NCBI GenBank assembly: GCA_021186555.1
Contig: JAJKFL010000012.1
Span: forward strand, 16,937,711 to 17,001,710
Direction: 5' to 3'
DNA: 64,000 nucleotides
Source: Reticulitermes speratus
Lineage: Eukaryota > Arthropoda > Insecta > Blattodea > Rhinotermitidae
The translations under genes and the position numbers were made by a program. Of the stretch, positions 46,974-58,046 are shown piece after piece. Positions within the stretch are counted from its first letter, which is position 1. Every line of letters starts with the position of its first letter. The notes under the pieces were generated by a model that was not told where the DNA came from, searched no databases, and was given only the letters and a program-made list of their open reading frames with translations.

Positions 46974-48005
46974 TATAACCGTTGGAAATAGTTATTTCTT
47001 TATTTAGGCAAATTAAAGTTAATTTTGAATGTAGTGACAGAGAATGCAGGTATTAGGAAGGAAGTCAGTAGCATCTGGTAGTTAACAAAAAGGTCATTAT
47101 GGCAGGAGGGACAAAGATAGTTTACAAAGAGCAGTGAGAGAGAGAAGTAGAGGTTAGCATAGAATAGGAGATACCGTTTGTTAGTACAAAAGGAGACTTT
47201 AGTTTGTGACACATTTGTCAATGTCAAAGTTAATGGGGTTTTGGAGTTTGTTAGGTCAGTCAAAATTCGAGGGTTTGACACTTTTTCGAGATGTAAATCA
47301 CGAGTGGGTGAATACCGTGTTAGTCACGGTAGCACATTAAAATTGTCCGGTAGAAGACGTTATACGGGGTTTACATACGTTACGTTAAGGGATACCGCGT
47401 CAGTCATTAGGGACCAATGGGGAGTTGGAATACAATATTTTAAAGTTTTGGACCTATAGGGGGATTGCTAAATTAACATATGACCAATCAGGCTAGTTCG
47501 AAAAATTAGAGTAGGGAAGATTTTGAACAAGACAACCAAGTTTGCTTACGACAGCGAACGACAGAGAAGTATTTCGGCTTTCTTAGAGGGAGGACGCACG
47601 ATCGTATTACTCCTAAATTTCGAAGAGCTACAGACAAAATTCTTTAATTAAAAATCAATAAATTATTGATACGGGGTACAGAGAGTGTATAATTGTGTTA
47701 AATTGGACTTAAGTGGTTTACACCAGTCTCGGTACTACTACTTAACATATCTGTGAAGTGTAGCGACAACGCCAAACAACAAAGTGATCCGTGCTACGTT
47801 TATCATCATGTACATCAAAACATTAACCTATTAGCGCCCAGAAATTTATAATAAAACAATCTAAAGGATACTTCAGATTATTAAGAAAGAACGTAAATTT
47901 CCTTAATGGTTCTTCCTTTCTACTTTCCCGACTCAACCCAGTAATCCCTGAAAATTAGGTTTCATACTACCGACTGAGTGAGTAAAGGTGTGCCGGACGG
48001 TTATA
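46974..48005 (+). repeat. Right (3') LTR
   Basis: Second copy of the 1032-bp LTR. It is preceded by a short polypurine tract and followed by the AGGT duplication at 48006-48009. Its end lies at the last base shared with the left LTR, after which the two flanks differ. Confidence 0.97.
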
Positions 48006-48009
48006 AGGT
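48006..48009. other. Right target-site duplication AGGT
   Basis: Partner of 38299-38302. It immediately follows the terminal CGGTTATA of the right LTR. Confidence 0.9.
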
Positions 48010-48109
48010 CATGCACAGAAAATGGACATGGCCTGCTCAGATGTGTGAGAGTGACGTAAGGCACTGTTGACCTGTTTAGTAAACATGATTTACCCTCAAA
48101 GAGTGGACT

Positions 48110-48345
48110 GGGACAGATCAAGCAGTATAGTGATCAGGCCATGGGCCCCATACCCGAGTCCAGACCGGCTCTGGTGCCCTTCCAGCCTCCTATACAACAG
48201 GCAACACGGGCTTTTCCTCCGGGGGAAAGGCGGTCGGGTACAGAAAATGATTATTTTTCAAGCCAGTTCCTAGGGTAAGAATGTATCAAACTATACTTCC
48301 ACTCTCCCATGTTGTCACAGGGTGGTGCTTAAATAACCCTTTAAG
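48110..48345 (+). mobile_element. SINE group B next to the right LTR
   Basis: GCAGTATAGTGATCAGGCC head remnant, CCAGACCGGCTCTGGTGCCC, CAGCCTCCTATACAACAGGC, core GGGGAAAGGCGGTCGGG and 3' CTATACTTCCACTCTCCCAT. It begins about 100 bp after the LTR element. Confidence 0.75.
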
Positions 48346-48599
48346 TCCCAGAGCTTACTTTATGTACCAATAGGCTTAACATTAGAAAATTCTACGTTAT
48401 GCCCACAGAGCGCATTTTTTTGATTTTTATTGTCTCAGAACAAAGAGCAATTATTTTACTATACAGCATTAACAAATCGATACTTATAACCGAGACGAAG
48501 TGTGTTTACTGTGCGCTACGAATTGAGTCTTTGAATATAATTCAGAATAATGTTAGTCTTTAACGAGTTAGCCACAAGGATAATTTTACCTTTACCTTT

Positions 48600-48945
48600 T
48601 ACCAGGCATTAGCTATACACACTGAAAAATTAAACGAGATGAAGGCAGAATTATGGTAAGGCTAACCCATTACAGGCCTCGACAGGCTCTTAGGGCTCCA
48701 GGAGTTTGAGGCTCCCAGAATTTCCAGACAATCGGCACATGAAGGTGGCAAGGTTCTCAGCCCTACGCACCGGCCGCCTTTACCTCCAGGAGATACTCCT
48801 GGTACTCATTTCTGTTAAAGTTTGAGTAGACCCCAGGGCCACTGTAAAACCGGAAGGATTAACGACACCATCGGGAATAGAAACCGCGATGTTCGACTTG
48901 TAGCACAGTGCCTCAATCAACTGCGCCACCGGTGTGCCCCAAACT
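48600..48945 (-). mobile_element. SINE group C, decayed
   Basis: Minus-strand copy with the head GGTGGCGCAGTTGATTGAGG and the core at about 48770-48845 (GGAGGTAAAGGCGGCCGGTGC). The 3' region is interrupted by unrelated bases (about 48603-48660) before TTTACC units. Confidence 0.8.
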
Positions 48946-49424
48946 GTCTTTTGGGATATCTTTATTCTTCTGTATATTTTATCGAGGCTGTCAGCAACTC
49001 AGAACACGTAGTATAAAATTACTGGAAGAGCGACAATAATGGAATGGATATGACTTGGAAGGAAGCTGCCGTGGTTTAGTTCAAGGTTCTGTCCCTCGAT
49101 TTAGCTGGATAAACTGAGTAAAATAAGAACAAACCTCAAGGTATTCACTGTTCTAGCCAAGATTCGAAAGGATACCTTCCGAATTCAAAGCAGAAACGTT
49201 ACTGCTTGAGCGAAATTTCTTCTTTGAATTGCATAAATGTGGTCCTTAGGATCAAAATGCAAGATCGAATTTAATGCCACGACCCTACGTCTGTCTCTGG
49301 CGTCTACGTGAGTGGCCCCTTACATATTTCCCTATCAAATATTTTCATGTGTTTTATGCTTCTGTCAACCAGAACAGACCACACAAGATCAGTGTACACT
49401 GCAATATTCTGTCCAGTTTTATAA

Positions 49425-49715
49425 AGTAAAAGTCCCTGCTCACGCTATGAAGGCATATAGGGGATTGGAGGTATAGCTCCACACATTCTTAGTTTCGGCA
49501 TTACATGGAGGTGAGTAATCAGCTTTATGCTCTCGTTCGCTTTATTGCCGGGGAAGGCGCCCCCAGTGCAGTACTGGTGGCTGGGTAGAACCCAGAGCCT
49601 GTATGGACACTTTGGAGAAGAGATAAATAAATCTCTACAGGCAGTCGAACCACGATTTGTCGATCGTCCAGCCCTTAGATTAGTCACCATAAAGCCTGAG
49701 CTATCTCGACTCCCT
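49425..49715 (-). mobile_element. SINE group B, full length
   Basis: From the 3' end (TATGAAGGCATATAGGGG) through a diverged core to a head remnant with GTCGAACCACGA and GGTTCGACTGCC-like B box near 49640-49660. Tail towards 49425 is AAGTAAAAGTCCC. Confidence 0.75.
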
Positions 49716-50729
49716 CTGTTCAGTTTTATACATAATATAACACTGTTTTTGTAAACTTTTCCAAACCCCCAGAACCGGAAATGAAACCCTAGACACGCTA
49801 CTGGTTTCCACCACGCGACGGTGCAACATTGATGGTGGGGTCAGACACCTGCAGGGGCTCTGGAGTCTCGCATTGCAAGAAAGTCAACACAGGGGTAACT
49901 CTTTAGCTTCGTAGTGCATACGACAGAACGCGCCGCAATAAAAGTGACAGTGGCTTGCCACAAGCCAGGACAGACGCAGACCACAGACCGAGTTCACTTC
50001 ATGACATCCACGCACAGCATACCGCCCGCCTGTCTTCACTTCCATCCTCCTGTTGTTCTTCATCATCACTGTTACAAATTTCTCCAACTTTGCAATATTC
50101 TTCGTAAAATTTTCTTCCTCGTCGTCATAAATTCATTCGTCTATACATTTTTCATTATCTATTTCTTCGCCGTCATCAGATTCTAAATCTTTCCACCGTT
50201 CCTCGTCATTAGCTTCTTCACATCCTTCGTTATTATTTTCTTCATAAACTTCTTAACTTTAAATCAACTTTGAAGATTCGGACGATGGGATACAGTCACA
50301 GTCATGACTGAAATCTTGGACACTGTCCATCATTTCAGGCTAAAAACCCACAACGTTTCGGAGTGTGGACGAGTAAAAACGGAGAAACTGCACAGCTGCG
50401 CCCGTTAAGAACGTCGAGCTCTTCGTTTTTAGCCTGAGACGACGAGAAATAAAGAAAATATCATTGAAAATATACTTCATCTTTCTGATAAACGTCTTGA
50501 ATTTAAATATAGGCCTTGTCAGTCTAAAACCCCTCTTTCAAGCGATTTTTTTATCTTCGCACGTAGGTTTATAACCACGTGGTGCTACCATAAACTCTTC
50601 TCGTATTTACTTGGCAATTTCAGTTCTTCCGCTGTTCACGAGACAATAATGGTAAGTGAATATATGGACCTCAAGCCCCAATAATTGTAGCATGGAACAC
50701 AAAAAAGCTTAATGTTGTCCCTCTGCTTA

Positions 50730-50985
50730 AGTAAACACCACGCGATCAAGAGTTTGGGGGCAGTAAAGTTACTTATCCTTGAATTCATAACGTCGACACT
50801 AGATGAAAATGAGTGGTCATCCACACTCTTCCTCCCCCCGGGGAAAGCGCCAACAGCGGTCAGATTATAAGAGAAGCTGGGTGAGCCCTAGAGCCGGGCA
50901 GAACGCAGTGGAACGGGGAAAATATTCTCTCATGCCGATAATCGAACCCTGATCCATAGGGTCATAAACCTGTAGGATTGAAGAA
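50730..50985 (-). mobile_element. Decayed SINE group B
   Basis: CACTAGATGAAAATGAGTGG, GGGGAAAGCGCC, AGCTGGGTGAGCCCTAGAGC and a head remnant with ATCGAACCCTGATCC. The core is strongly diverged. Confidence 0.65.
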
Positions 50986-51474
50986 ATTCACGAAGAACCT
51001 TGGTCAGACCAACCTATATCTGCGTCGAAATCTAAACCCAGTAGACTGCCTACTGCACCCGAAGCAGAAACGGTAATGATCGACGGCAACGTTCGATAAA
51101 AGTTTGTACTCGTATTAAAAAGCTGGTAATTAAAGAGCCAGGCTTCAGCGTCCATCTGAAAGCAGCGCCCGGGGAGGTGACGGTTAATTACAAACTGGCT
51201 GCAATCAGCAATATGCGGTCGTGACCAAGCTGTACTGTAGTCAGTGCCTTCAACCCACACGCAAACAAGTGGCCTTGGGCTTGAATAATGGGCTACCCAA
51301 AAACGAGACAGATGCAGATCATGAACTTAACAGTAAACAGAACTTGATGGAAGAAGATCGACCTTGCCGAGAAGCTACTCTGCAACTTCAGAGTACAAAA
51401 AGCCCGCTACAACTGCAGTAGTAAAATGTAACGTTTTGCAATATAAGCTGAAATGTTAAAACGTCCCAGAACAA

Positions 51475-51559
51475 GTCAGGTTGGCCGAGTGGTCTAAGGC
51501 GCCAGATTTAAGCTCTGGTTCTCGCACAGAGAGCGTGGGTTCAAACCCCACACCTGACA
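51475..51559 (+). tRNA. tRNA-Leu (anticodon TAA)
   Basis: This 85-nt sequence folds as a complete class II tRNA. The acceptor stem is GTCAGGT/ACCTGAC with discriminator A. The D-arm begins TGGCCGAGTGGTCTAAGGC. The anticodon stem CCAGA/TCTGG encloses loop TTTAAGC with anticodon TAA at 51509-51511. There is a long variable arm, and the T-arm is GTGGG-TTCAAAC-CCCAC. A T4 run at 51564-51567 is a suitable RNA polymerase III terminator. No CCA is encoded, as expected for a nuclear gene. Unlike the SINE heads elsewhere in the window, all stems are intact and there is no SINE body downstream, so this is read as a real gene decoding UUA. Confidence 0.95.
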
Positions 51560-52758
51560 AAAATTTTAAACTTAAAATCACTTAATGTTAATGCATTTTT
51601 AAAATATAAAACACGTGAAAGGGTAAATAGATTAACTTGGACAGGGGTTTATAAATGTAAAATGTGTTGAAGAACAAAACAAGTTAGGAAACGTACGCAT
51701 AGTTTTTGCCTTCGCGCCCAGTCTTTTTTAATTATCTCTAAATCCGCAGGAAGAAAAGGAAAAAGCGCATTAAACATGAAACGCATGTTACCTTTTCGTC
51801 TACAGGTTTTTTCGAATTAATTTAGGCCATCAGACATATTTAAAGAGTTACGACTGAGATGCAGATGAACAGCTGATGGTCTTCACGTTGTACCCCATAT
51901 TTTCAGACAATTCTTAACAATTCCAACATGTGTCAATACAACTTAGTACTGTAACTTAAGTCACCAGTATCGAATTTGATAAAAATCCGCTCAGTGCTTC
52001 TTCAGTTATTACATGCGGACAAACGGGCGTAAACGATAAGGCCAACAGACTCATTTTTGGCCGAAAGCGTTGTTCGTACAATCCACCAGCAAGCCCACTG
52101 TGTTTCTCTTTTGTTTCTTTCCGTTTCCCGGCTTGTATTCGAAACAGGTACTTCTTGAACACAGACCAGAAAGACCTACGTAAAGAATTTCTTGTTCCAC
52201 ATTGCTAAAAATGAACATCCCCAAATTCAGATCTTGGTAAGAAATAAAATCTCCAATAGACATAAATCTAATTACAGTCTCCGGACCCCCGAAGATCTCC
52301 CGTGTCATTTCTCGAACTGTACGTACGCAATGCACACAACGATTGCATACACTGTGCGTGACACACGAGTCAAACAATTCCGGAATAAAGGTATTCAGGT
52401 ATCCTGTAACTGATGCCGCAAATTCAATGATACGATAAACCTAAAACTAGGATAAGAGGTTAACGACCGGGGTTCGAAAGAAATACTTCCCGAATACCAG
52501 CCAGGCGCGTTACCGCTATCTCTACGGTAGTAGTTTATTTTAGGCGGTAGTTTATTAACGAACATGTGTCAGCTGAATAGGTTATATAGCTCTGAATGTG
52601 AAATGCAAGAAACATTTGGAACGAATACTTTGAAAGGTCGATGCAAGAACTGGCCTAACCTCTTTTAAGATTGTAACATGGAACAGAAGAGGCAAACACA
52701 GTCGCGATATTCTGCTTCGTCGCCGATCACGTCGCCAGAAGCAAATACAGACCTACAC

Positions 52759-52830
52759 TATGGCGCAAGTCACTTGACACTTAGGCAACATGTTAAGCAC
52801 TGAGTGTCAAGCGACTTTTGCACCACCCTG
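52759..52830. mobile_element. Mini inverted-repeat element
   Basis: GGCGCAAGTCACTTGACACT (52763-52782) is mirrored by a 3' arm reading GGTGCAAAAGTCGCTTGACA on the other strand (ending 52825), about 20 bp each around a 25-bp centre. A related arm, GGCGCAAAAGTCACTTGACC, occurs alone at 10763-10782. Resembles a terminal-repeat-only DNA transposon relic. Confidence 0.65.
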
Positions 52831-52899
52831 TACATTAGATCTGAAGTTCTCACAACGATGGACAATATTTTGAGTTGTGACATCGTGTACTCTGCTAAA

Positions 52900-53005
52900 T
52901 AGGTAACGCTCTACCTGACGATTGACGCAGCAGGTTCCTCCGAAACGTTGGTACATATCTACCAAACTACATGGCGTCATAATCCGAAACACTGTAATCT
53001 TAATG
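52900..53005 (-). repeat. Interspersed repeat I
   Basis: CAGGTTCCTCCGAAACGTTG and CTACCAAACTACATGGCGTC resemble blocks at 12.0 and 12.8 kb. Directly abuts the foldback element at 53.1 kb. Confidence 0.55.
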
Positions 53006-53104
53006 AAGCCGAAACTTGAATCAGGCTTCGTGAAGTCCCGTGTGCTTACAAAATTTGAGGCTTCTGTTAACAACTGCGAAATAATAAAATGGATGTATGT
53101 TTCT

Positions 53105-53487
53105 ATTATTATTATTACCAACCACTGTACAACAATTCTTTTTACTCCTACATGTTTCGGCTAACCTTCGTAGCCATCATCAGGGAGTCATTTTCCATAG
53201 ACCTGCGTAGCGTACAGTATGTAATTGAATGGTAATGTGTACATTAATTATTTACAACAGTAGTCACTATATACTACGTAGTGTAGTATATAGTGATATT
53301 ATATAGTGTTTAAATTACGACTGTAAATAATTAATGTACACATTATCATTCAATTACATACTGTAAGCTGCGCCGGTCTATGGAAAATGACTCTCTGATG
53401 ATGGCTACGATGGTTAGCCGAAATATGAAGGAGTATACAGAACATAGTATATAGAATTATTGTGCAGTAGTTGATAAAAATAATAAA
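53105..53487. mobile_element. Foldback palindrome (MITE-like)
   Basis: Two arms of roughly 175-205 bp are inverted copies around a centre at 53278-53282. CACTATATACTAC (53265-53277) faces GTAGTATATAGTG (53283-53295), and matching blocks continue outward, including ATAATTAATGTACACATT-type sequence and TTCCATAGACC/GGTCTATGGAA. The right arm has small insertions near the centre. No transposase inside. Confidence 0.9.
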
Positions 53488-53589
53488 AACCTATATGTAA
53501 AACTGCACGGAATATGTATAATATTAAATATAATAAAATGGATAGTTAGTACATATCCAAGACATTATTTAAACATATGCTGCGTCACG

Positions 53590-53880
53590 TTGGAATAGCT
53601 CAGCAAAGCAACCAGTCCACCGGCTGAATGACCAGGACATCAGGGATCAATCCCCGATAGAGGCAAGTAATTTACTGCTTCTCTGTAGCATCCAATGCAC
53701 TTCTTGTTCAAACCCGGCCTCCTAATCAATCGATACAGATGACATACTCCTTGGGATTAAAGCGGCCGGAATATGAAGCTGACGTATCACCTCCATCTAC
53801 TGCCGAGGACAATAATGCATTAAAACTACATCTCCATTGTCCCACACGTCTTCATGGAGTAATGTTTAATTAAACACAAT
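53590..53880 (+). mobile_element. SINE group B, full length, diverged
   Basis: Head GGAATAGCTCAGCAAAGC with B-box-like GGGATCAATCCCCG, core GGGATTAAAGCGGCCGG then TGAAGCTGACGTATCACC, and 3' CTACATCTCCATTGTCCCAC. Confidence 0.8.
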
Positions 53881-54972
53881 GACAAGTTTATCATTACATT
53901 TACTGTGCAAAGTTTCTTGTTTATAAAAACAAGTCTGTCTCACTGCCTGCAGTATCTGGTAACGCTCAAGAAAAAGCTGAAAGACAGAGAAGACATAAAA
54001 ACTGATGAGAAATCAGATTTCTTCACTTACGATCCATTTGCTCGGTAAAAACTGATTGCGCGAACTTGATTGCAGCAGTAGAGATGGTGAAGAGACGAAG
54101 ACGAAAGATGGTAGCAGTGGTGAAGACAGCGGAATGAAACGTCGAGGAAATCTGTCAAGCTTGCCAGCAGGAATTCAGTTCAGGATTCAAGTATTCTGGG
54201 TTGTTAGACTTAGTAGCAGGGTTGATTCCCGACGTTTCGAACAAACTCGTCTTTATCTTCAACAACTGTGCTATTGAGTGTAACAAGCCAGAAACCCTGA
54301 CCTTCCTTATCAAAGCTGTGGAAACTCAAACCGCGTAAGCAATTCAGTTGATGCGACACTTAGGCCTATCTTTTTCCAATGTCCTGTTTTTGTTGACGAG
54401 CCCACGTTTCGGCTGTCACCTCTGTTCCGTCACCGGGTCAAACAAAAAAATTATTGAAGTACACTCTCTTTCGGCCAATGGATCAGACGGAGCACATTTC
54501 ATAAATGTTGTCTCTTACCTGATTACGGGAATAAAGCAGGTTCCGAAACGCGCGTTTTAAACAAAAATGAGGCCATACGTCACTTCACAACATCGTCACA
54601 AAACTTTTAAACTCCCCTTCAGCATTTCAAATATTCGCTTTGAGTCTCTCTTCTTCCAACAAATAATTACATTACAAAATCCACAGACATTAGTACCTTA
54701 TGCTTTATAAGGTCAAAAAGTAGCATTTTAAATGCGTATGCGGGATAAACCTGATTCGCATCTTGGCCTAGCTACCATACATCGTGATTGACATTTCCTT
54801 CCGGTTTCCATAATCTCTCCAGAAGAAAGCATGCATAGCGCCTTCAGAATAAGACAGTCTCCTAAATTCTTACCCACTAAAAGAAATGATTTTCTTCGTA
54901 TTCGACGCTACATAACCTATGAAGTTGAAACTAAATAACTACCAGGATACATTTTAATGTTACAATCCCCTT

Positions 54973-55060
54973 ACGCCTAAGTCTCCCAAGTGGCCTCTTC
55001 CCTTTAGATTATCCGTTTGCAATTTTGCACGCATTTCTTATCTTTCTGAGGTGTGCCACA
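54973..55060. repeat. Interspersed repeat H, copy 2
   Basis: Matches the repeat at 690-780. A group A SINE lies just downstream at 55113. Confidence 0.6.
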
Positions 55061-55112
55061 TGCCCCGCCCATCTCCCCGTCTTTGATTTCATTAGCGTAG
55101 TATATAGTAAAG

Positions 55113-55363
55113 TACGGGCTGGACGGTCCGGGGATCGAATCCCGGTAAGGGCAAGATTTTCTGCTCCCGTCCAGACTGGCCCTGTGGCCCAACAGCCTCC
55201 TGTACAATGGGTACCGGTCTCTTTTCCCGGGGGTAAAGCGGCCGAGGCGTGGCGTTGATCATTTACCCCATCTAGCACCGTCGTTAAAAAAAGAGTAGAG
55301 GTATAACTCTAGTCCCCCTCTGGGCCTTCATGGCTGTTCTAGGGTGATCGTTACCTTGACGTT
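55113..55363 (+). mobile_element. SINE group A, 5'-truncated, with 15-bp target duplication
   Basis: This copy starts within the tRNA-like head, after the A box but before the B-box-like GGGGATCGAATCCCGG, and continues through core and 3' module. Flanks at 55098-55112 and 55364-55378 match at 14 of 15 positions, so the truncation happened at insertion. Without an A box it should be transcriptionally dead. Confidence 0.88.
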
Positions 55364-55419
55364 TAGTATATGGTAAAGAGCAATGATCGATCAGTAACTT
55401 CCGCTTGCTTTCTGTTACA

Positions 55420-55640
55420 GGAGTGGCTGGGAGAAAAAGGAAATAAGGACGAAATACCCAAAGAAAACAACAAATCAGCAAAACAGGAAGAAAGAAAAAT
55501 CCGGAATACAAAAGAGTGTAAAAGAAACAAATTAATAAGAAAAAGAACAAAAGAAAGACAAAGAAATACGCGCGCGAAAATGAATTTGGTGAGAAAAAAA
55601 TGTAAATATGGAGTTAAAGAAAAGAACAAAAACAAGTCTG
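55420..55640. repeat. Purine-rich low-complexity tract
   Basis: Strong A and G bias on the plus strand (AGAAAAAGGAAAT, AAAGAACAAAAGAAAG). Follows a 5'-truncated SINE. Lys-rich open frames here are compositional. Confidence 0.75.
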
Positions 55641-55806
55641 GCTAATTCAGGATCACATCTAGAAGCGTTTTATATTGAGGTTTTCGCAGCGGCGTAGCTC
55701 AGAATTCCGTTCTTCTAGGAATTGATACCGCGTCTCTGGGTAATAGGAACCCGACGTTTCAAGGCAACGTAGTGTCATCATCTGCAAGGGTCGAAATGCC
55801 AAAGGT

Positions 55807-55950
55807 GATACGTCACTGTGTGCAGCAAAGGAACAGCGATACGTCACTGTGTGCAGCAAGGGAACAGCGATACGTCACTGTGTGCAGCAAGGGAACAGCG
55901 ATACGTCACTGTGTGCAATAAGGGAACAGCGATACGTCACTGTGCACCCT
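55807..55950. repeat. 31-bp tandem repeat, five copies
   Basis: Units begin GATACGTCACTGTG at 55807, 55838, 55869, 55900 and 55931 with exact 31-bp spacing. Because 31 is not divisible by 3, the translated frame rotates, and the overlapping short open frames are by-products. Confidence 0.94.
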
Positions 55951-56474
55951 CAAGAAGAGCACGACTCTTGCTTCACATCAGTCACTCTGACTGCGGTTAC
56001 CGATAACACAGAGGGATCGATCATCCCCACCCGTCCCAACATCTAGATGTTATAGCCACATATAGCTCGTAACCTGCCCAGCTAATAATTGTGTGGAGAC
56101 GATCTGAACTCTCCATCAGAAAGAACAACTCCGCTCTAACGAGACAGTTACTTTCGGCCTCTCCGAAAATGCTACTGGTTCCTTTATGCAGTAAAACCTG
56201 CATATAATGGAATTCCAAGGGACTCGAACATTTTATGTTTCAGGAAGGTTTCCGGTGAATACAGAAATACAGGCGCTCATTACTTCTAGATGCAACATTT
56301 TATGCAGTAGGCCTAAATACCTGTGTTTTGACTAAATTCACAAGTCAGAAATTAATTTATACATGCATACAGACGTTTGATTGAAAACATGAAGGGAAAA
56401 AGACAGTGTAGAACAATAACAACATTAACATAAATTATCGTATTCTTATTATTCAAGGCAAATCAATAAAAATT

Positions 56475-56640
56475 CGCGGTCAAGAGGTCACCACTCCCGC
56501 TTCGCATTACGTAGTTCGAATCTGAGCCCAGTAACCGGCTATTCTGATCTTCGTGGTGTCCCTAACCCTGTCGAGGTAAATGTTTGGAAAGAATTTAATG
56601 TCAATCAGTTAAACAGCGAACAAAACCTCGCAAAGAACTC
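56475..56640 (+). mobile_element. SINE group F-like fragment
   Basis: tRNA-like GCGGTCAAGAGGTCACC with GTAGTTCGAATCTGAGCCC. The body is only loosely like the other group F copies. Confidence 0.45.
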
Positions 56641-57764
56641 CACAAATAAAGATTTTGTAGTTATATGTCTCTATCTATCCATGTCCGTAGAGCGGACGAC
56701 ATCATTTACTGCATAGCAACGGATTACGCTGTTCGCTCGGCAGTGCCCAGTTCCGCTTCAAAAAAACATTCTGTATAATGTACAGTAACTTAATCAAACC
56801 GGTCCTCCAGTCAGAATGGTCCCCAAAGCAAATGTGTATGCAGTAAGGTGCGGTCATGAGCCCCAGAAAGGGTTCGACGCCAAGAAGGACTGGCAGACTG
56901 ACAGCTAGGTATAGAGTGATTTGGAGTTACTCTTTAGAGGGTTAAATCAACCTACACAACTGGATACCCACATGCATCACGCGCTACTGACCGTAAGGAT
57001 TGCGATGAATTATATATACTCTGTGGTCTAGCCGAACGTGGGCCTATTGATTGCTCGAGTCTAGACACTGCACCGCTATACGACACGTAAATTGCCAGTC
57101 GTAATCCATAAAATTGAACACGCCATAAAAAATTGAACGTCTCAAAAATTGTGCCAGCGTCAAACTTCTTTCTCCTGCGATGTAACGAAGTGATGAAATT
57201 TTGAATCGAAACGAAGACGTCCGAGTAAATGTTGCAGGGAAGTAACTCCTGAAGTATTCAGCACTTCATGTTTCAGTCTAAGATACGAAGTTACTGATAC
57301 AATGGCGCTGTAAGCCAACACAAGCTACGCGTTTCGACACGATCGCGTCCTCAGGCGTCTTAGTAAAATTTGATCAACATAATGCACTAATTTTGTTCAC
57401 GAAAAGAGGCAGCTGAAAGTTTAAAGTCTAGTTTCTTATCTAATTTTAAATTTTTCCTACAACTTTTATAAAAGATACACGAGAAGAACGATTGATGTTA
57501 CAATCCGAAAATCAAATGAGTCAAGATAAAGATTGGCCTAAAATTCAGCTACTAACGGTTTAGTAAAATGTACACTATACGACGCCGTAATGTTCTTTAC
57601 CACTTTATGAATTTAGCAACATTGTTCGAAATGAGATCTTCAGTGTTCAATCCACAACTCACAGCACTGACATACCGTCTTGCAAATTGACTGGCATAAC
57701 CCTGTAGAGGCATCAAGGCGATGAACCAAATTACACGGCGTCATATACCAGAATTAATGTAAAT
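56641..57764. other. No gene seen
   Basis: No frame over 60 aa, tandem repeat or RNA feature noticed. Confidence 0.6.
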
Positions 57765-57779
57765 AATCATGACTTTACC

Positions 57780-58046
57780 GCCGATCCCAGTGGCCGTGCG
57801 GTCTAAGGCGTGGGTTTTCGGCCGCTCGCTTACTAGGATCGTGGGTTCGAATCCCGCCTAGGGCATGGATGTCTGTCTCTTGTGAATGTTGTGTGTTGTC
57901 AGGTAGAGGTCTCTGCGACGAGCTGGTCCCTCGTCCAGAGGAGTCCTACCGACTGTGGTGTGTCTCCAATGTGTGTGACCATGAAACTTCGACGAAACGA
58001 GGAGGCCCAGGCCCATATAAGGCTGTCGAGCCATAGAAGAAAAAAA
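57780..58046 (+). mobile_element. SINE group D with perfect 15-bp target duplication
   Basis: CCGATCCCAGTGGCCGTGCG head, GGGTTCGAATCCCGCC B box, full body and an A-rich 3' end. AATCATGACTTTACC at 57765-57779 is repeated exactly at 58047-58061, so this is one of the youngest SINE insertions here. Confidence 0.94.

Larger units (their letters stand above)
38303..48005 (+). mobile_element. Complete Ty3/gypsy-type LTR retrotransposon, young insertion
   Basis: Two 1032-bp LTRs that look identical enclose gag, pol with protease, RT, RNase H and integrase in gypsy order, and a non-coding tail. The sequence immediately before the left LTR (38299-38302) and after the right LTR (48006-48009) is AGGT, a 4-bp target-site duplication as made by many gypsy integrases. 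The termini are TATAACCG and CGGTTATA, perfect inverted repeats. No env is recognisable. Identical LTRs imply very recent integration, because the LTRs are copied from one template and then diverge. The integrase reading frame is interrupted twice, so this copy as assembled is not autonomous for integration. The assignment to gypsy rather than BEL rests on the YVDD-type RT context, the RNase H type and the GPF module after the integrase core. Confidence 0.97.

Noticed and set aside
53590-53670. tRNA gene candidate
   Set aside because: Acceptor stem does not pair and a SINE group B body follows. It is a SINE head.
55818-56046. Repetitive peptide frames
   Set aside because: Produced by the 31-bp tandem repeat read in rotating frames.
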